Of a stretch of 34,983 nucleotides of DNA, positions 22,580 to 31,345 are shown in pieces (within the stretch, counting starts at the first letter, position 1; each line of letters opens with the position of its first letter). The notes under the pieces were generated by a model. The model ran no database searches and was not told where the DNA came from. It was given only the letters and a program-made list of their open reading frames with translations. A program made the translations under genes and the position numbers. The DNA is from Patescibacteria group bacterium (GTDB taxonomy: Bacteria; Patescibacteriota; WWE3; UBA101185; UBA10185), in NCBI GenBank assembly GCA_026004595.1, contig BPJL01000003.1, positions 1 through 34,983 on the forward strand, in the 5' to 3' direction.

Positions 22580-24376
22580 ATGGCTAAACAAAAGGTGATA
22601 GATAAATTAAAAGATGATCCGTTGATGCCCTTGAGGCATACGGCCGAGCATGTCCTTCATACCGCTATTGAAACTCTCTTTCCGGGAGCAAAAAAAGTTA
22701 TGGGGCCTCCGATAGAAGAAGGCTTCTACTGCGATTTTGACTACAATGGCACAATAAGCGAGGAAGATTTTCCCAGAATTGAAAGCTACATGAAGGAAAT
22801 CATTGATGCCGACCTCCCTATAGTAAAGCACACACTCCCCGTAGAGGAAGCCAAGAAAATCTTTAAGGACAATAAATATAAATTGGAGCTTATAGACGAA
22901 CATTCAAAAGACGGGGATCTGACCTTTTACACCTTTGGCAAAGAAGGCGAAAAGTTTTATGACATTGATCTCTGCGCCGGCCCCCACGTTGAAAGCACAG
23001 GCAAAATAAAGGCCTTTAAGCTTTTAAGCGTGGCTGGAGCATATTGGAGAGGCGACGAGAAAAACAAGATGCTGACAAGAATATACGCCACGGCCTTTGA
23101 CTCCAAAAATAAACTCAAAGATTATCTGGAACTTGTTAAAGAGCGCAAGAATAGAGATCACCGAAAAATCGGTCGGGAATTGGAGATATTTATGCAAAGC
23201 GAAGAAGTAGGGCCGGGTCTTCCCTTGTGGCTTCCGAACGGCGCCATAATGAGAGAAGAGCTTGAAAGGTGGGGCAAAGAAACCGAAAACGATTGGGGAT
23301 ATTTTAGAGTCATGACACCCTTTATGACTAAAAAGACCTTGTTTGAGATATCAGGTCATGTTCCCTACTTTGAAGAAGAAATGTATAAAGTGGCAATTCC
23401 AGGCGAACATGAGGAAGAGTATTTTATCAAGCCCATGAACTGTCCCTTTCACCACATGATTTATAAGTCAAAACCCCGAAGCTATAGAGACCTCCCTCTA
23501 AGACTTGCCGAATACGGAACTGTTGCCCGCTATGAAAACAGAGGGGCCATAAATGGGATATTAAGACCCCGCGTGTTTACCCAAAACGACGCTCATATAT
23601 ATTGCTCTGAAGAACAAGCAGTAGACGTTTTTGTGGAAATCATGGATCTACACCGTTACTACTATGACAAGCTCGGATTGAAAGATTACCACATAGTGTT
23701 GGGGCTTCCGGATCCCGAGAAAAAGGAAAAATATCATGGAAACAAGGAAATGTGGGAAAAAGCAGAGAGATTATCCAAAGAAGGAATGAAAAAGGCGGGT
23801 GTTGCCTACGAAGAGGAAATTGGCGGAGCCGCCCACTACGGACCGAAGATGGATTTAAAAATCAAGTCTGCTATAGGTAACGAATACGCTATTTCGACAA
23901 ACCAAATTGACTTATATATGCCTGAAAGATTTGGGCTTACTTATACCGACAGAGATGGCAGGGAAAAGCCGGTTGTCATTCAACATAGAGCCCCCCTGGG
24001 ATCGGACGAAAGGTTCATAGGCTTTTTGCTGGAACATTTCGCGGGGAATATGCCTGTTTGGCTGTCTCCCACGCAAATAGTAATAATTCCCATCGGTGAA
24101 AAGCACGTAAAATACTGCGCCTCGTTGGAAAAGGTAATGAAAGAGGAAGGCCTGCGAGCTCGCGTTGACGACAGAAACGAACCCATGAATGCCCGAATAA
24201 GGGACGCCCAGCTTATGAAAGTTCCCTACATGCTGATTGTGGGAGACAAAGAAATAGCTGCCGAAACCGCCAGCGTCCGCCTAAGGACCGGCGAAAACCT
24301 AGGCCCTATAAAGACTGGCGAAATTATAGACAAAATTAAGGAAATGTATTTGACCAGATCCCTGTCTTTATGGTAA
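22580..24376 (+). CDS. thrS: threonyl-tRNA synthetase without TGS domain
   Basis: A 598-residue class II synthetase. The N-terminal TGS domain (about 60 residues in E. coli) is absent. The protein begins directly with the editing domain, whose zinc-like ligands are present: His20 and His24 in RHTAEHVL, Cys132 and His136 in CAGPHV. The catalytic core has motif 2 at about 317-336 (RYEN...GILRPRVFTQNDAH) and the zinc ligands Cys288 (MNCPFHH), His339 (NDAHIYC) and His469 (VIQHRAPLG). The anticodon-binding domain follows from about 490. It leads the thrS-infC-rpmI-rplT cluster, and the gap to infC is about 47 bases. Confidence 0.96.
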   Translation: MAKQKVIDKLKDDPLMPLRHTAEHVLHTAIETLFPGAKKVMGPPIEEGFYCDFDYNGTISEEDFPRIESYMKEIIDADLPIVKHTLPVEEAKKIFKDNKYKLELIDEHSKDGDLTFYTFGKEGEKFYDIDLCAGPHVESTGKIKAFKLLSVAGAYWRGDEKNKMLTRIYATAFDSKNKLKDYLELVKERKNRDHRKIGRELEIFMQSEEVGPGLPLWLPNGAIMREELERWGKETENDWGYFRVMTPFMTKKTLFEISGHVPYFEEEMYKVAIPGEHEEEYFIKPMNCPFHHMIYKSKPRSYRDLPLRLAEYGTVARYENRGAINGILRPRVFTQNDAHIYCSEEQAVDVFVEIMDLHRYYYDKLGLKDYHIVLGLPDPEKKEKYHGNKEMWEKAERLSKEGMKKAGVAYEEEIGGAAHYGPKMDLKIKSAIGNEYAISTNQIDLYMPERFGLTYTDRDGREKPVVIQHRAPLGSDERFIGFLLEHFAGNMPVWLSPTQIVIIPIGEKHVKYCASLEKVMKEEGLRARVDDRNEPMNARIRDAQLMKVPYMLIVGDKEIAAETASVRLRTGENLGPIKTGEIIDKIKEMYLTRSLSLW

Positions 24377-24407
24377 TTTATTGCAGTTAAAAGGCAAACT
24401 TTGAGTT

Positions 24408-24414
24408 AAGGAGG
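24408..24414 (+). promoter_or_regulatory. ribosome binding site AAGGAGG that decides the infC start
   Basis: AAGGAGG ends nine bases before an ATA codon at 24424. No ATG, GTG or TTG exists in the infC frame between the upstream stop (24388-24390) and 24499, which lies inside the conserved domain. Confidence 0.75.
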
Positions 24415-24423
24415 AAACCGACT

Positions 24424-24948
24424 ATACAAAACCAACACATCATAAACGACCGAATACGCGTCAAACAAGTCGTTTTAATTGATGAAGAAGGCAAAAATTT
24501 GGGCGTGTTAGACACTGAAAGAGCCTTGCGCATTGCTAGAGATAAGGAGCTAGATTTGCTTTTGGTGGCGCCAAATGCACAGCCACCGGTGGCAAAGATT
24601 GTAGATTACGCAAAGTTCCTTTATGACGAGAGGAAAAAGCTTAGCGCTGCCAGAGCAAAAAGCAAAAAAAGCGAGTTGAAGGAGCTGCGTTTTGGCCCCT
24701 CAACAGACGAGGGCGACATAAACAGGTATATCAACCGAGCTAAAGAGTTCTTAGCCGATGGCAATAGGGTAAAAATAACAGTTAAGATGCGCGGAAGGGA
24801 AATGATGTTTCCCGAAGTGGCATTTGAGCAACTAAAAAAGGTAGAGAGGGGTCTTGCGGAAGATGGAAAAATTGAAAGCCCGGCTAAAAGAATGGGGTCC
24901 GATGGTTTGGGAAATTTTTGTTCCCAAGTAGGAAAAACTTATGCCTAA
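24424..24948 (+). CDS. infC: translation initiation factor IF-3, AUA start, frameshifted end
   Basis: IF-3 binds the 30S subunit and checks start-codon pairing. The frame upstream of the first standard start (TTG 24499) encodes the conserved N-terminal part (NDRIRVKQVVLIDEEGKNLG). Translation therefore most likely begins at ATA 24424 after the AAGGAGG site, giving INDRIR-type spacing normal for the family. The N-domain, helical linker (YDERKKLSAARAKSKKSEL) and C-domain (LRFGPSTDEGD, VKITVKMRGREM) are present. The final residues as read (MGSDGLGNFCSQVG...) are not IF-3-like. Skipping one A of the AAAA at 24886-24889 gives EWGPMVWEIFVPK and a stop at 24929-24931, the normal ending. Restored length is about 168. 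The raw frame overlaps rpmI; the restored one does not. Confidence 0.88.
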   Translation: MQNQHIINDRIRVKQVVLIDEEGKNLGVLDTERALRIARDKELDLLLVAPNAQPPVAKIVDYAKFLYDERKKLSAARAKSKKSELKELRFGPSTDEGDINRYINRAKEFLADGNRVKITVKMRGREMMFPEVAFEQLKKVERGLAEDGKIESPAKRMGSDGLGNFCSQVGKTYA

Positions 24949-25156
24949 AATGAAATCAAAAAAGACATTGCTAAAAAGAATAAAAATTACTAAAAAAGGA
25001 AGGTTGTTTAAAAAAAGTGTCAGCATTGGGCACCTAAAAAGAAAGTGGGACTCGAGCAAAAAGCACAGAAAAACGGGTCTTTCTGAACAACCCAATAGAG
25101 GACATGCAAAAGTATTTAAAAAGCTCCTCGTCAAGAAGAGCAAAGGAGTCAAATAA
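24941..25156 (+). CDS. rpmI: 50S ribosomal protein L35
   Basis: A 71-residue, very basic protein. [20 protein letters not shown] and the closing [20 protein letters not shown] resemble L35, slightly longer than E. coli L35. AGGA (24930-24933) overlapping the corrected infC stop is its ribosome binding site, seven bases before the ATG. Its stop shares one base with the rplT start (TAATG), so the two are coupled. Confidence 0.93.
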   Translation: MPKMKSKKTLLKRIKITKKGRLFKKSVSIGHLKRKWDSSKKHRKTGLSEQPNRGHAKVFKKLLVKKSKGVK

Positions 25157-25506
25157 TGCCAAGAGTAAAAGGCGGCACAAGAACCCGCGCAAAACACAAA
25201 AAAGCACTAAAACTCGCCAAAGGATACCGAGGCACAAGAAACAGGCTGTTTAAAAGAGCACAGGAAGCTGTTATTAGAGCCGGAGAGCACGCTTTTGAGG
25301 GAAGAAAGCAAAGAAAAAGAGATATGAGAAGACTTTGGATTGCACGAATAAGCGGAGCCCTGACCCAATACGAGATGAAATATTCAAGATTTATCTCTGG
25401 ATTGAAGAAAAGCGGCATTCTATTAAACAGAAAAACTCTTTCGGAAATGGCCATACATGATCCTAAAGCTTTTGAAAAAGTTGTGAATACAGTGAAAAAG
25501 GGCTGA
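25156..25506 (+). CDS. rplT: 50S ribosomal protein L20
   Basis: A 116-residue basic protein with the classic L20 N terminus ([25 protein letters not shown] region) and core ([20 protein letters not shown]). L20 is an early 23S rRNA assembly protein and in several bacteria represses the infC-rpmI-rplT operon. AAAGGAG (25142-25148) lies seven bases before the ATG. It ends with TGA, showing UGA is a stop here. pheT converges on it from 25551 with no clear terminator between. Confidence 0.95.
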   Translation: MPRVKGGTRTRAKHKKALKLAKGYRGTRNRLFKRAQEAVIRAGEHAFEGRKQRKRDMRRLWIARISGALTQYEMKYSRFISGLKKSGILLNRKTLSEMAIHDPKAFEKVVNTVKKG

Positions 25507-25550
25507 TAAGCTAAGTATAACTTCAAACTTCAAGCCGAGGGTTATCTGAC

Positions 25551-27413
25551 CTAAACCTTCAATTTAATTCCATACAAAGACCCCAGCCTTTTCACAATCT
25601 CCTCTCTGATGCCGCTTGTGTCCTCTGAAGTAATTTGCTTGTCCCTATCTAAAAACTCTATAGAAAGAGTAAGAGCGTCTTTAAACATATCCTTAAAACA
25701 CACTCTTTTTACACGCGCGTCGGCGCCCTTTACCACCTCTTCTATCTTTTTGAAAGGGACATTTCCATCAACCAACAGAGTAATATCTTCCTTGATTGAA
25801 TTAAAAGTGGTTAGCGGTGAATATCCTTTTATTCCTCCCGCCATAGAAGATATTTCATCAAAACACATTTCGCAGCTAAGTATGCCATTGCCTTGATCAA
25901 CAATTTCAAAAGCAAAATCTGTAACAACTCCCAAATCATCCAACAATGCCTCAACGTATCCTTTTAGTTCCAAGTATTCAACACCCCTCGTTGCCATGGC
26001 TAGCATAAACGGTTGATCAGGAAGATCTCCATTCTTGGCCAGAAATACTGGTCCCAACTCAAAAACTCCAACTTTGTCTGAATACCCCTTATTCTTGTTC
26101 AATATATCCAATAGCTTAGGAATCAAGGACGATCTTAAAAATGCGAAGTCACCGCTAAGAGGGTTCTTAATCTTAAGCGGTCCCGGTCCTGCTAAATTTT
26201 TGGGGGTCATTGAGTAGTTATAACATTCAAAAAAGCCGTTGTATTTCAAAAAGTCTTTTGCTTTTTCTTCAACTAAAAACTTCTTCTCAATTGTAGAGTG
26301 GGGTAGGGCACCGCTTGGAATAAGACTAGGAAGATTTTGATATCCATAGATCCTGATAACTTCCTCGGCGAGATCTTCAACAATTTCAATATCACCATAC
26401 CTCCATGATGGCACAATGGCTTCACCATCTTTGATAATAAATCCCAATGAGGACAGGGACGAATTCACAAAATCTTTTCCAATTTCAATTCCCGCGACCC
26501 TATTAATTCTTTCATAATCAATCTTTATTTTCTTTTCGGGGTAGTGAAAATTCTTAATATCTATAAGTTCGGAAGATACATCGCCCCCGGTAAAATCCTC
26601 AAGCATTTTTACGGCAACCCTTAGCGAAGGGATTATGCCTTCAAAATCAACACCTTTTTCAAATCTTAAAGCTGCCTGTGTCCTGTGGCCCAAGCTCATT
26701 GACGATTTTCTAATTTTTACAGGATCGTACATCTGAACAAACAACAACACCTTTTTGGTTTCCGCTGTAACCTCTGTGTTCTCTCCGCCCATTATCCCGC
26801 AAAGATCAATAAGTCTGCCGCTACCGTCCTCAATAACAATAACGCCTTCTGGTAGAGTTCTTTTTACACTATCGAGAGTTGTAATAACCTCGCCCTTTTC
26901 GGAACTGCGCACAATCATCTTATGATCTGTAATTTTATCGTAATCAAAAGCGTGCATCGGCTGACCAAGTTCAACCATGCAATAGTTTGTAACGTCTACA
27001 ACATTATTGATTGATCTTATACCCACTTTATCAAGCCTCTCCTTAACCCAATCGGGGGAGCTTTTTATCTTAACATTATCCAAAACTATCGCGCTAAATC
27101 TCGGGACCAACGACGGGTCATCTATTCTTACATCAAGTTTATCCTTACCGGAAAATTTTTTAGACTGAACCTCTTCCTTTATCCACTCTGCAGTAAATCC
27201 ATTTGCAGGAAGAACTGCCATCAGTTCTCGGGAGATTCCAAGAACGGACAAGGCGTCGCCTCTGTTTGGCGTAACTTCAATCTCTAAAACATCATCATCA
27301 ATTATTCTTTCAACACTAAGCGCATGCATTGACAAAGCTTCAGCAACATCTTTTACACTAGCGTCTGTCTTTACATAATCTTTTATCCAAGAAAATGGTA
27401 TAAGTACGTTCAT
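25551..27413 (-). CDS. pheT: phenylalanyl-tRNA synthetase beta subunit, lacking the EMAP-like domain
   Basis: A 620-residue beta chain (E. coli about 795). The N terminus passes from the B1 start (WIKDYVKTDASVKDVAEALS) directly to VLEIEVTPNRGDALSVLGIS, so the roughly 110-residue tRNA-binding OB (EMAP II-like) domain is missing. The B3/B4 editing region (residues about 70-220), B5, the inactive synthetase-like core and the C-terminal FDX-ACB anticodon domain (FNSIKEDITLLVDGNVPFKK to the end) remain. It starts immediately after the pheS stop (TAAATG), so expression is coupled. It forms an alpha2-beta2 enzyme with PheS. Confidence 0.94.
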   Translation of the reverse strand: MNVLIPFSWIKDYVKTDASVKDVAEALSMHALSVERIIDDDVLEIEVTPNRGDALSVLGISRELMAVLPANGFTAEWIKEEVQSKKFSGKDKLDVRIDDPSLVPRFSAIVLDNVKIKSSPDWVKERLDKVGIRSINNVVDVTNYCMVELGQPMHAFDYDKITDHKMIVRSSEKGEVITTLDSVKRTLPEGVIVIEDGSGRLIDLCGIMGGENTEVTAETKKVLLFVQMYDPVKIRKSSMSLGHRTQAALRFEKGVDFEGIIPSLRVAVKMLEDFTGGDVSSELIDIKNFHYPEKKIKIDYERINRVAGIEIGKDFVNSSLSSLGFIIKDGEAIVPSWRYGDIEIVEDLAEEVIRIYGYQNLPSLIPSGALPHSTIEKKFLVEEKAKDFLKYNGFFECYNYSMTPKNLAGPGPLKIKNPLSGDFAFLRSSLIPKLLDILNKNKGYSDKVGVFELGPVFLAKNGDLPDQPFMLAMATRGVEYLELKGYVEALLDDLGVVTDFAFEIVDQGNGILSCEMCFDEISSMAGGIKGYSPLTTFNSIKEDITLLVDGNVPFKKIEEVVKGADARVKRVCFKDMFKDALTLSIEFLDRDKQITSEDTSGIREEIVKRLGSLYGIKLKV

Positions 27414-28448
27414 TTAAAACTGCTCCAAAAATTTCATATTGTTTTCAAAAAGAAGGCGTATATCATCAATTTTTATTCCCGATCTCATCATCAGCACCCG
27501 TTCAACGCCCCACCCGAATGCAAAGCCGGAATACACCTCGGGATCTATCCCGCCTGCTTTAAGTACATTGGGGTGAACCATGCCCGCGCCTCCAAGCTCC
27601 ACCCAGCCTCCTTTGCAGAAGCGGCAACCCTTTCCTCCGCACAAACCGCACGTAACGTCTACTTCGAAACTGGGTTCAGTGAACCTAAAATCATAGGGAC
27701 GCAATCTAAACTTGGTATCTTTTCCGAAAAAATTATGGATCAGATATTCTAAGACACCCTTGAGATGAGAAATGCTTATTCCCCTGTCTATAACAAGTCC
27801 TTCGAATTGATAAAAAGTGGGTACATGATTTAAATCTATTTGCCTTCGTCCGCATCGTGAAATATTTAACATTCTTATGGGAAGTTCTGCTTTCAGCATC
27901 TCGCGCACCTGTCCGCTGGAAGTGTGGGGCGTAACAACGACCTTACCCATTTTTGGGTCTTCGGGAAGATCTACAAAAAAGGTTTCCCATTCGTCCCGAG
28001 CTGGATGAGCTTTGGGCATATTTAAAGCCTCAAAAGCGAAATAATCCCAATCAACTTCTGGGTATCTCACACGCACAAACCCCAGCCTCGCAAATACTGC
28101 ATCTATTTCTCTTATGGCCTGTGTTATTAAATGCAAATGGCCAACTTCGGGTCTTTTTCCGGGAAGAGTTTTATAAAATTCAGTTATTTGGGAATCTTTT
28201 TTTATTGAAGATACCAGACTAAAAGCATCCGAATATAGCTTTTCTAGATCTGATTTCAGCAAGTTTATTTTCTTGCCCATCTCCTTTTTCTCTTCGGGGC
28301 TTAGGTCAGAAATACTTGCAAGGAAGTTTCTAACTATTCCCTTTTTCCCTAGAAATTTTGAATACCATGCTGAAAGTTTCTCGTGAACACCAGCATCGCG
28401 TAATTCCTTTTCCGCTTCTGCTCTTAATTTATCTATATCCAATTTCAT
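27414..28448 (-). CDS. pheS: phenylalanyl-tRNA synthetase alpha subunit
   Basis: A 344-residue catalytic alpha chain of class II. After a coiled-coil N terminus (residues 1-90) comes the core: GHLHLITQAIREIDAVFARLGF, motif 2 around RMLNISRCGRRQIDLNHVPTFYQFEG, and motif 3 GFAFGWGVERVLMMRSGI. A four-Cys insertion, CGLCGGKGCRFCKGG (about 267-281), replaces the usual loop before the conserved GAGMVHPNVL and probably binds zinc. Such knuckles occur in some other bacterial PheS. It is transcribed from a TTGACA-17-AATATT promoter on this strand. An AAGGAT lies too close to the ATG to be ideal. Confidence 0.95.
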   Translation of the reverse strand: MKLDIDKLRAEAEKELRDAGVHEKLSAWYSKFLGKKGIVRNFLASISDLSPEEKKEMGKKINLLKSDLEKLYSDAFSLVSSIKKDSQITEFYKTLPGKRPEVGHLHLITQAIREIDAVFARLGFVRVRYPEVDWDYFAFEALNMPKAHPARDEWETFFVDLPEDPKMGKVVVTPHTSSGQVREMLKAELPIRMLNISRCGRRQIDLNHVPTFYQFEGLVIDRGISISHLKGVLEYLIHNFFGKDTKFRLRPYDFRFTEPSFEVDVTCGLCGGKGCRFCKGGWVELGGAGMVHPNVLKAGGIDPEVYSGFAFGWGVERVLMMRSGIKIDDIRLLFENNMKFLEQF

Positions 28449-28459
28449 ATCCTTACCAA

Positions 28460-28488
28460 AATATTGCAGGGCTTGCCCGTAATGTCAA
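28460..28488 (-). promoter_or_regulatory. pheST promoter TTGACA-17-AATATT with palindrome in spacer
   Basis: On the minus strand TTGACA (28488-28483) and AATATT (28465-28460), with TGC before it, are 17 bases apart. The spacer holds the inverted repeat GGGCAAGCCC (28469-28478), a possible operator. Transcription would start a few bases before pheS. Confidence 0.6.
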
Positions 28489-28508
28489 GGGAAACAGCTT
28501 TTCCGCCA

Positions 28509-31217
28509 TTACTGCCTTGCGTATCCTACAACATTTAATCTAATTTTTGCCTCTCCTTTGTTTCCATCTTCGTCAGTAACAACTGCCTTAAACTCATGGC
28601 TGCCTATATCTGATGCCTTTAACTCAAAATTGTAGCCGAAGGGAGCACGTGTATCCTCTGCTACCTTTTCATCATCCATGTAAATTCTCACAATTTTAAT
28701 ATCATTGTACGCTGAAATTTCAACATTAAGTCTGAAATTGAGAGGAACGTTTTGATTTTCTTTCACTCCCACAATTTCCACATTCACCTCATCCTTGTTT
28801 GTAACCTCGTCTCCGTCAAACTTAAGCTTTGAAACCATCAGAGGAGGGAAGAACCTCTCATCATCTTTATATTTTTCCTTTATCCACGCATCTACTGCAG
28901 GCTGCCATTCGCTATAAGGAGCTGTTACTCGTATAAAATCTTTCTCATCAGTTTTTCCTGCATTCTTACAACCCTCGTTTGCAATTCTTCCATCAATCTT
29001 GCATATTTCAAGACGCATAAACCAATCGCTCCTCGCAGTAGGCTCGGTGCCTTTTACAAACCATTCCTTTCTGGTTTCAAAATTTCTGTATGGAAGGCCA
29101 CCGGTTAAACGATCCACTTCAAATTTTTGAACATTTGACGGAGGCTCAAACTTCTCATCCGGTTTATCTTTCAGATATGCTTTCATAAACGCGTTCCAAA
29201 TGGGGGACGCCCCAGAGATTCCAGAAGCTACATACGGGTTCATCTTTTCGTTATTGCTATTTCCAACCCACACACCCACAACCACCGACGGCGTAAATCC
29301 CAAAGCATAATTGTCTCTTTTATCATCAGTGGTTCCAGTCTTGACAGCGACTGTGTGGCCTGGAATGTTGAGCAAACTTCCGGTACCAAAAACATCACTG
29401 CGGGCGCCATCGTCAGAAAGTATGTCTGAAATAAGAAATGCAGTTCCCTCGTCCAATACTTTCGTACCCGGATCTTTAGGCTTATATATAACTTTCCCAG
29501 ACGAATCCTGAACCTCAATGATGGGTGTTGGTTTGATATATGTTCCCTTAGCCGCAAAAACAGAGAAAGCCCCCGTTAACTCAAGAAGCTTGGTTTCTCC
29601 CCCTCCCAGCGTCAGAGCCAAACCATATCTTTGTCTATCCTTGAAGGTAGTAATGCCCATTTTTTCGGCCTGATTTATCATGTTGTCTATCCCCACAATT
29701 TTCAGAGCCTCTACGGCAGGAATATTCAAAGAGTTAGCAAGGGCCTTCCTTACCGATACAATGCCTCTATAAATGCCGTCGTAGTTTTCAGGAATGTATG
29801 GCTTATCAGGAGCGGCTCCCTCAAATGCAATTGGCATATCTAGCAGGGGATACGCCGCTGTGTATCCTTGAGAAAGCATTGTTGCGTAGGTTATTGGTTT
29901 AATAGCAGAGCCGGGCTGTCTAGGCGCCAAAGCGACATTAACATAGGGATCAAACTTGCAAGAATTTTCACCCGAACTTCCAGAAATACATCCCTCGGGC
30001 TGGGGGTCAAGATTGTACCCTTTAGACCCCACCATAGCTAAAATCTGCCCTGTTTTGGGGTCTAAAACAACCATTGCTCCATTCCAGATATTTAAACTGC
30101 GAGAAACCTCCTCTAACTCGCTTGTTACGGTCTCCTGGGCCAGTTTCTGAACCTCAAGATCAATTGATGTTTTTACCTTCAAACCGCCTTTTTCCACTAC
30201 ATCTTCGCCAAGCAAATCTACTAGGTATTGTTTGGCATAAAAAACAAAGTGAGGGGCCTCCAAAGGCACTCGGGCAGTTTCAAACTTTAACTCCTCGTTC
30301 TTGGCAAATTCGTAGTCTTCCTCGCTAAGATAGTGTCTCTTGCCATCCGAAGCAACCCAGCCTCTTTCACGCATGAGGTAAAGTACATAGTCTTTTCTTT
30401 GCAACCCAGCCTCGGGATTTGCCCCGAACTGCGAATAATAGCTCGGTCTTTGAGGTAATCCTGCAAGGTATGCGGCTTCGGCTATCGTCAAATCTTTAGG
30501 GAGTTTGTTAAAGTAAGCTTTTGAGGCGCTGTATATTCCATAATTCTGCCCCCCATATGGAGTTTCGTTGAGATACATCTGTATTATCTCATCTTTGGAA
30601 TATCTGTTCTCAAGTTGCAAAGAAAGAATGAATTCCTTGATTTTGCGTACTAAAGTCCTATCTTGAGTCAATAAAGTATTCTTTATGACCTGCTGGGTTA
30701 ATGTAGAGCCACCTTGAAGACCTTCACCTGTAAAGGTATTGCGCAAGGCCCGAATCATCCCTCTTATAGAATATCCTTTATGCAAATAAAACTCAGCGTC
30801 TTCCACTGAGAGAGTTGCGTAGGTAACATAAGGATTCACGTCACTCAAAACTACCAAAGTGCGGTTTTTATCCCCGAAAACTTCATAGATAAGGTTATCT
30901 TTGCGGTCATAAAACCGTGTGGAAAGCTCAAAGCTTCTTTCCAGTAAACGGTTAGGATTTGGCAGCTCTCTTGAGAAATAAGCAAAAACAACTATCACAC
31001 CAAAAAGACCCACTATCATCAATATTAAAACAACAGAGGCTACAAACGTCATTGTCTTAAGCTTTTTTGCACCTAAACCAGCCAGGGACATGGTTTCAGG
31101 CCGCACTTTATTAGAGATATTTAATAGAGCAGAGAGGTCTAAAATTTTACGAAATCGCGAAAATATATACTTTCTCGGCTTATACCTGTGATATTTTCCG
31201 AGTCTTTTAACCGGCAT
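28509..31217 (-). CDS. class A penicillin-binding protein (PBP1A family)
   Basis: A 902-residue bifunctional wall enzyme. After a basic cytoplasmic tail there is one helix (about 57-80). The GT51 glycosyltransferase follows, with catalytic Glu139 in SVEDAEFYLHKG, then GGSTLTQQ (169-176) and RKIKEFILSLQLE. The transpeptidase domain has Ser437-x-x-Lys440 (PGSAIKP), Ser496-Leu-Asn498 and KTG (626-628). A final beta domain (about 805-898: NVEIVGVKENQNVPLNFRLN onward) resembles bacterial Ig-like domains. It polymerises and cross-links peptidoglycan, so this organism makes its own wall. TATAAT six bases before the ATG gives a leaderless message. It lies upstream of pheST with 60 bases between. Confidence 0.94.
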   Translation of the reverse strand: MPVKRLGKYHRYKPRKYIFSRFRKILDLSALLNISNKVRPETMSLAGLGAKKLKTMTFVASVVLILMIVGLFGVIVVFAYFSRELPNPNRLLERSFELSTRFYDRKDNLIYEVFGDKNRTLVVLSDVNPYVTYATLSVEDAEFYLHKGYSIRGMIRALRNTFTGEGLQGGSTLTQQVIKNTLLTQDRTLVRKIKEFILSLQLENRYSKDEIIQMYLNETPYGGQNYGIYSASKAYFNKLPKDLTIAEAAYLAGLPQRPSYYSQFGANPEAGLQRKDYVLYLMRERGWVASDGKRHYLSEEDYEFAKNEELKFETARVPLEAPHFVFYAKQYLVDLLGEDVVEKGGLKVKTSIDLEVQKLAQETVTSELEEVSRSLNIWNGAMVVLDPKTGQILAMVGSKGYNLDPQPEGCISGSSGENSCKFDPYVNVALAPRQPGSAIKPITYATMLSQGYTAAYPLLDMPIAFEGAAPDKPYIPENYDGIYRGIVSVRKALANSLNIPAVEALKIVGIDNMINQAEKMGITTFKDRQRYGLALTLGGGETKLLELTGAFSVFAAKGTYIKPTPIIEVQDSSGKVIYKPKDPGTKVLDEGTAFLISDILSDDGARSDVFGTGSLLNIPGHTVAVKTGTTDDKRDNYALGFTPSVVVGVWVGNSNNEKMNPYVASGISGASPIWNAFMKAYLKDKPDEKFEPPSNVQKFEVDRLTGGLPYRNFETRKEWFVKGTEPTARSDWFMRLEICKIDGRIANEGCKNAGKTDEKDFIRVTAPYSEWQPAVDAWIKEKYKDDERFFPPLMVSKLKFDGDEVTNKDEVNVEIVGVKENQNVPLNFRLNVEISAYNDIKIVRIYMDDEKVAEDTRAPFGYNFELKASDIGSHEFKAVVTDEDGNKGEAKIRLNVVGYARQ

Positions 31218-31223
31218 TGATAA

Positions 31224-31229
31224 ATTATA
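31224..31229 (-). promoter_or_regulatory. -10 hexamer TATAAT, leaderless geometry
   Basis: On the minus strand a perfect TATAAT ends six bases before the ATG at 31217. Confidence 0.6.
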
Positions 31230-31265
31230 CCATCAGCGGAGGTGTTGATTTAAACACGATTTTGT

Positions 31266-31298
31266 TATACTATGGCGAGATTATTTCTTAAAAAGGAG
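31266..31298 (+). promoter_or_regulatory. promoter TATACT and strong ribosome binding site
   Basis: TATACT (31266-31271) with a weak -35 (TGTTGA, 17 bases upstream) is followed by AAGGAG (31293-31298), five bases before an ATG at 31304. It heads the small-gene transcript ending at 31809 and is divergent from the PBP promoter. Confidence 0.5.
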
Positions 31299-31303
31299 AG
31301 AAT

Positions 31304-31345
31304 ATGGACGTCGGCATTTTTGTTGGAAGTGTTGAGTGGTTCTAA
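31304..31345 (+). CDS. 13-codon mini-ORF (possible leader peptide)
   Basis: MDVGIFVGSVEWF and a TAA, with a well-spaced AAGGAG. It is hydrophobic. The TAA is directly followed by ATG (31346) in the same frame, which opens a second mini-ORF of 30 residues (MWLGRVTKEVVDRKK onward, ending 31438). Neither is recognisable. They could be a leader peptide and a decayed downstream gene. Evidence is the ribosome binding site only. Confidence 0.35.
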   Translation: MDVGIFVGSVEWF

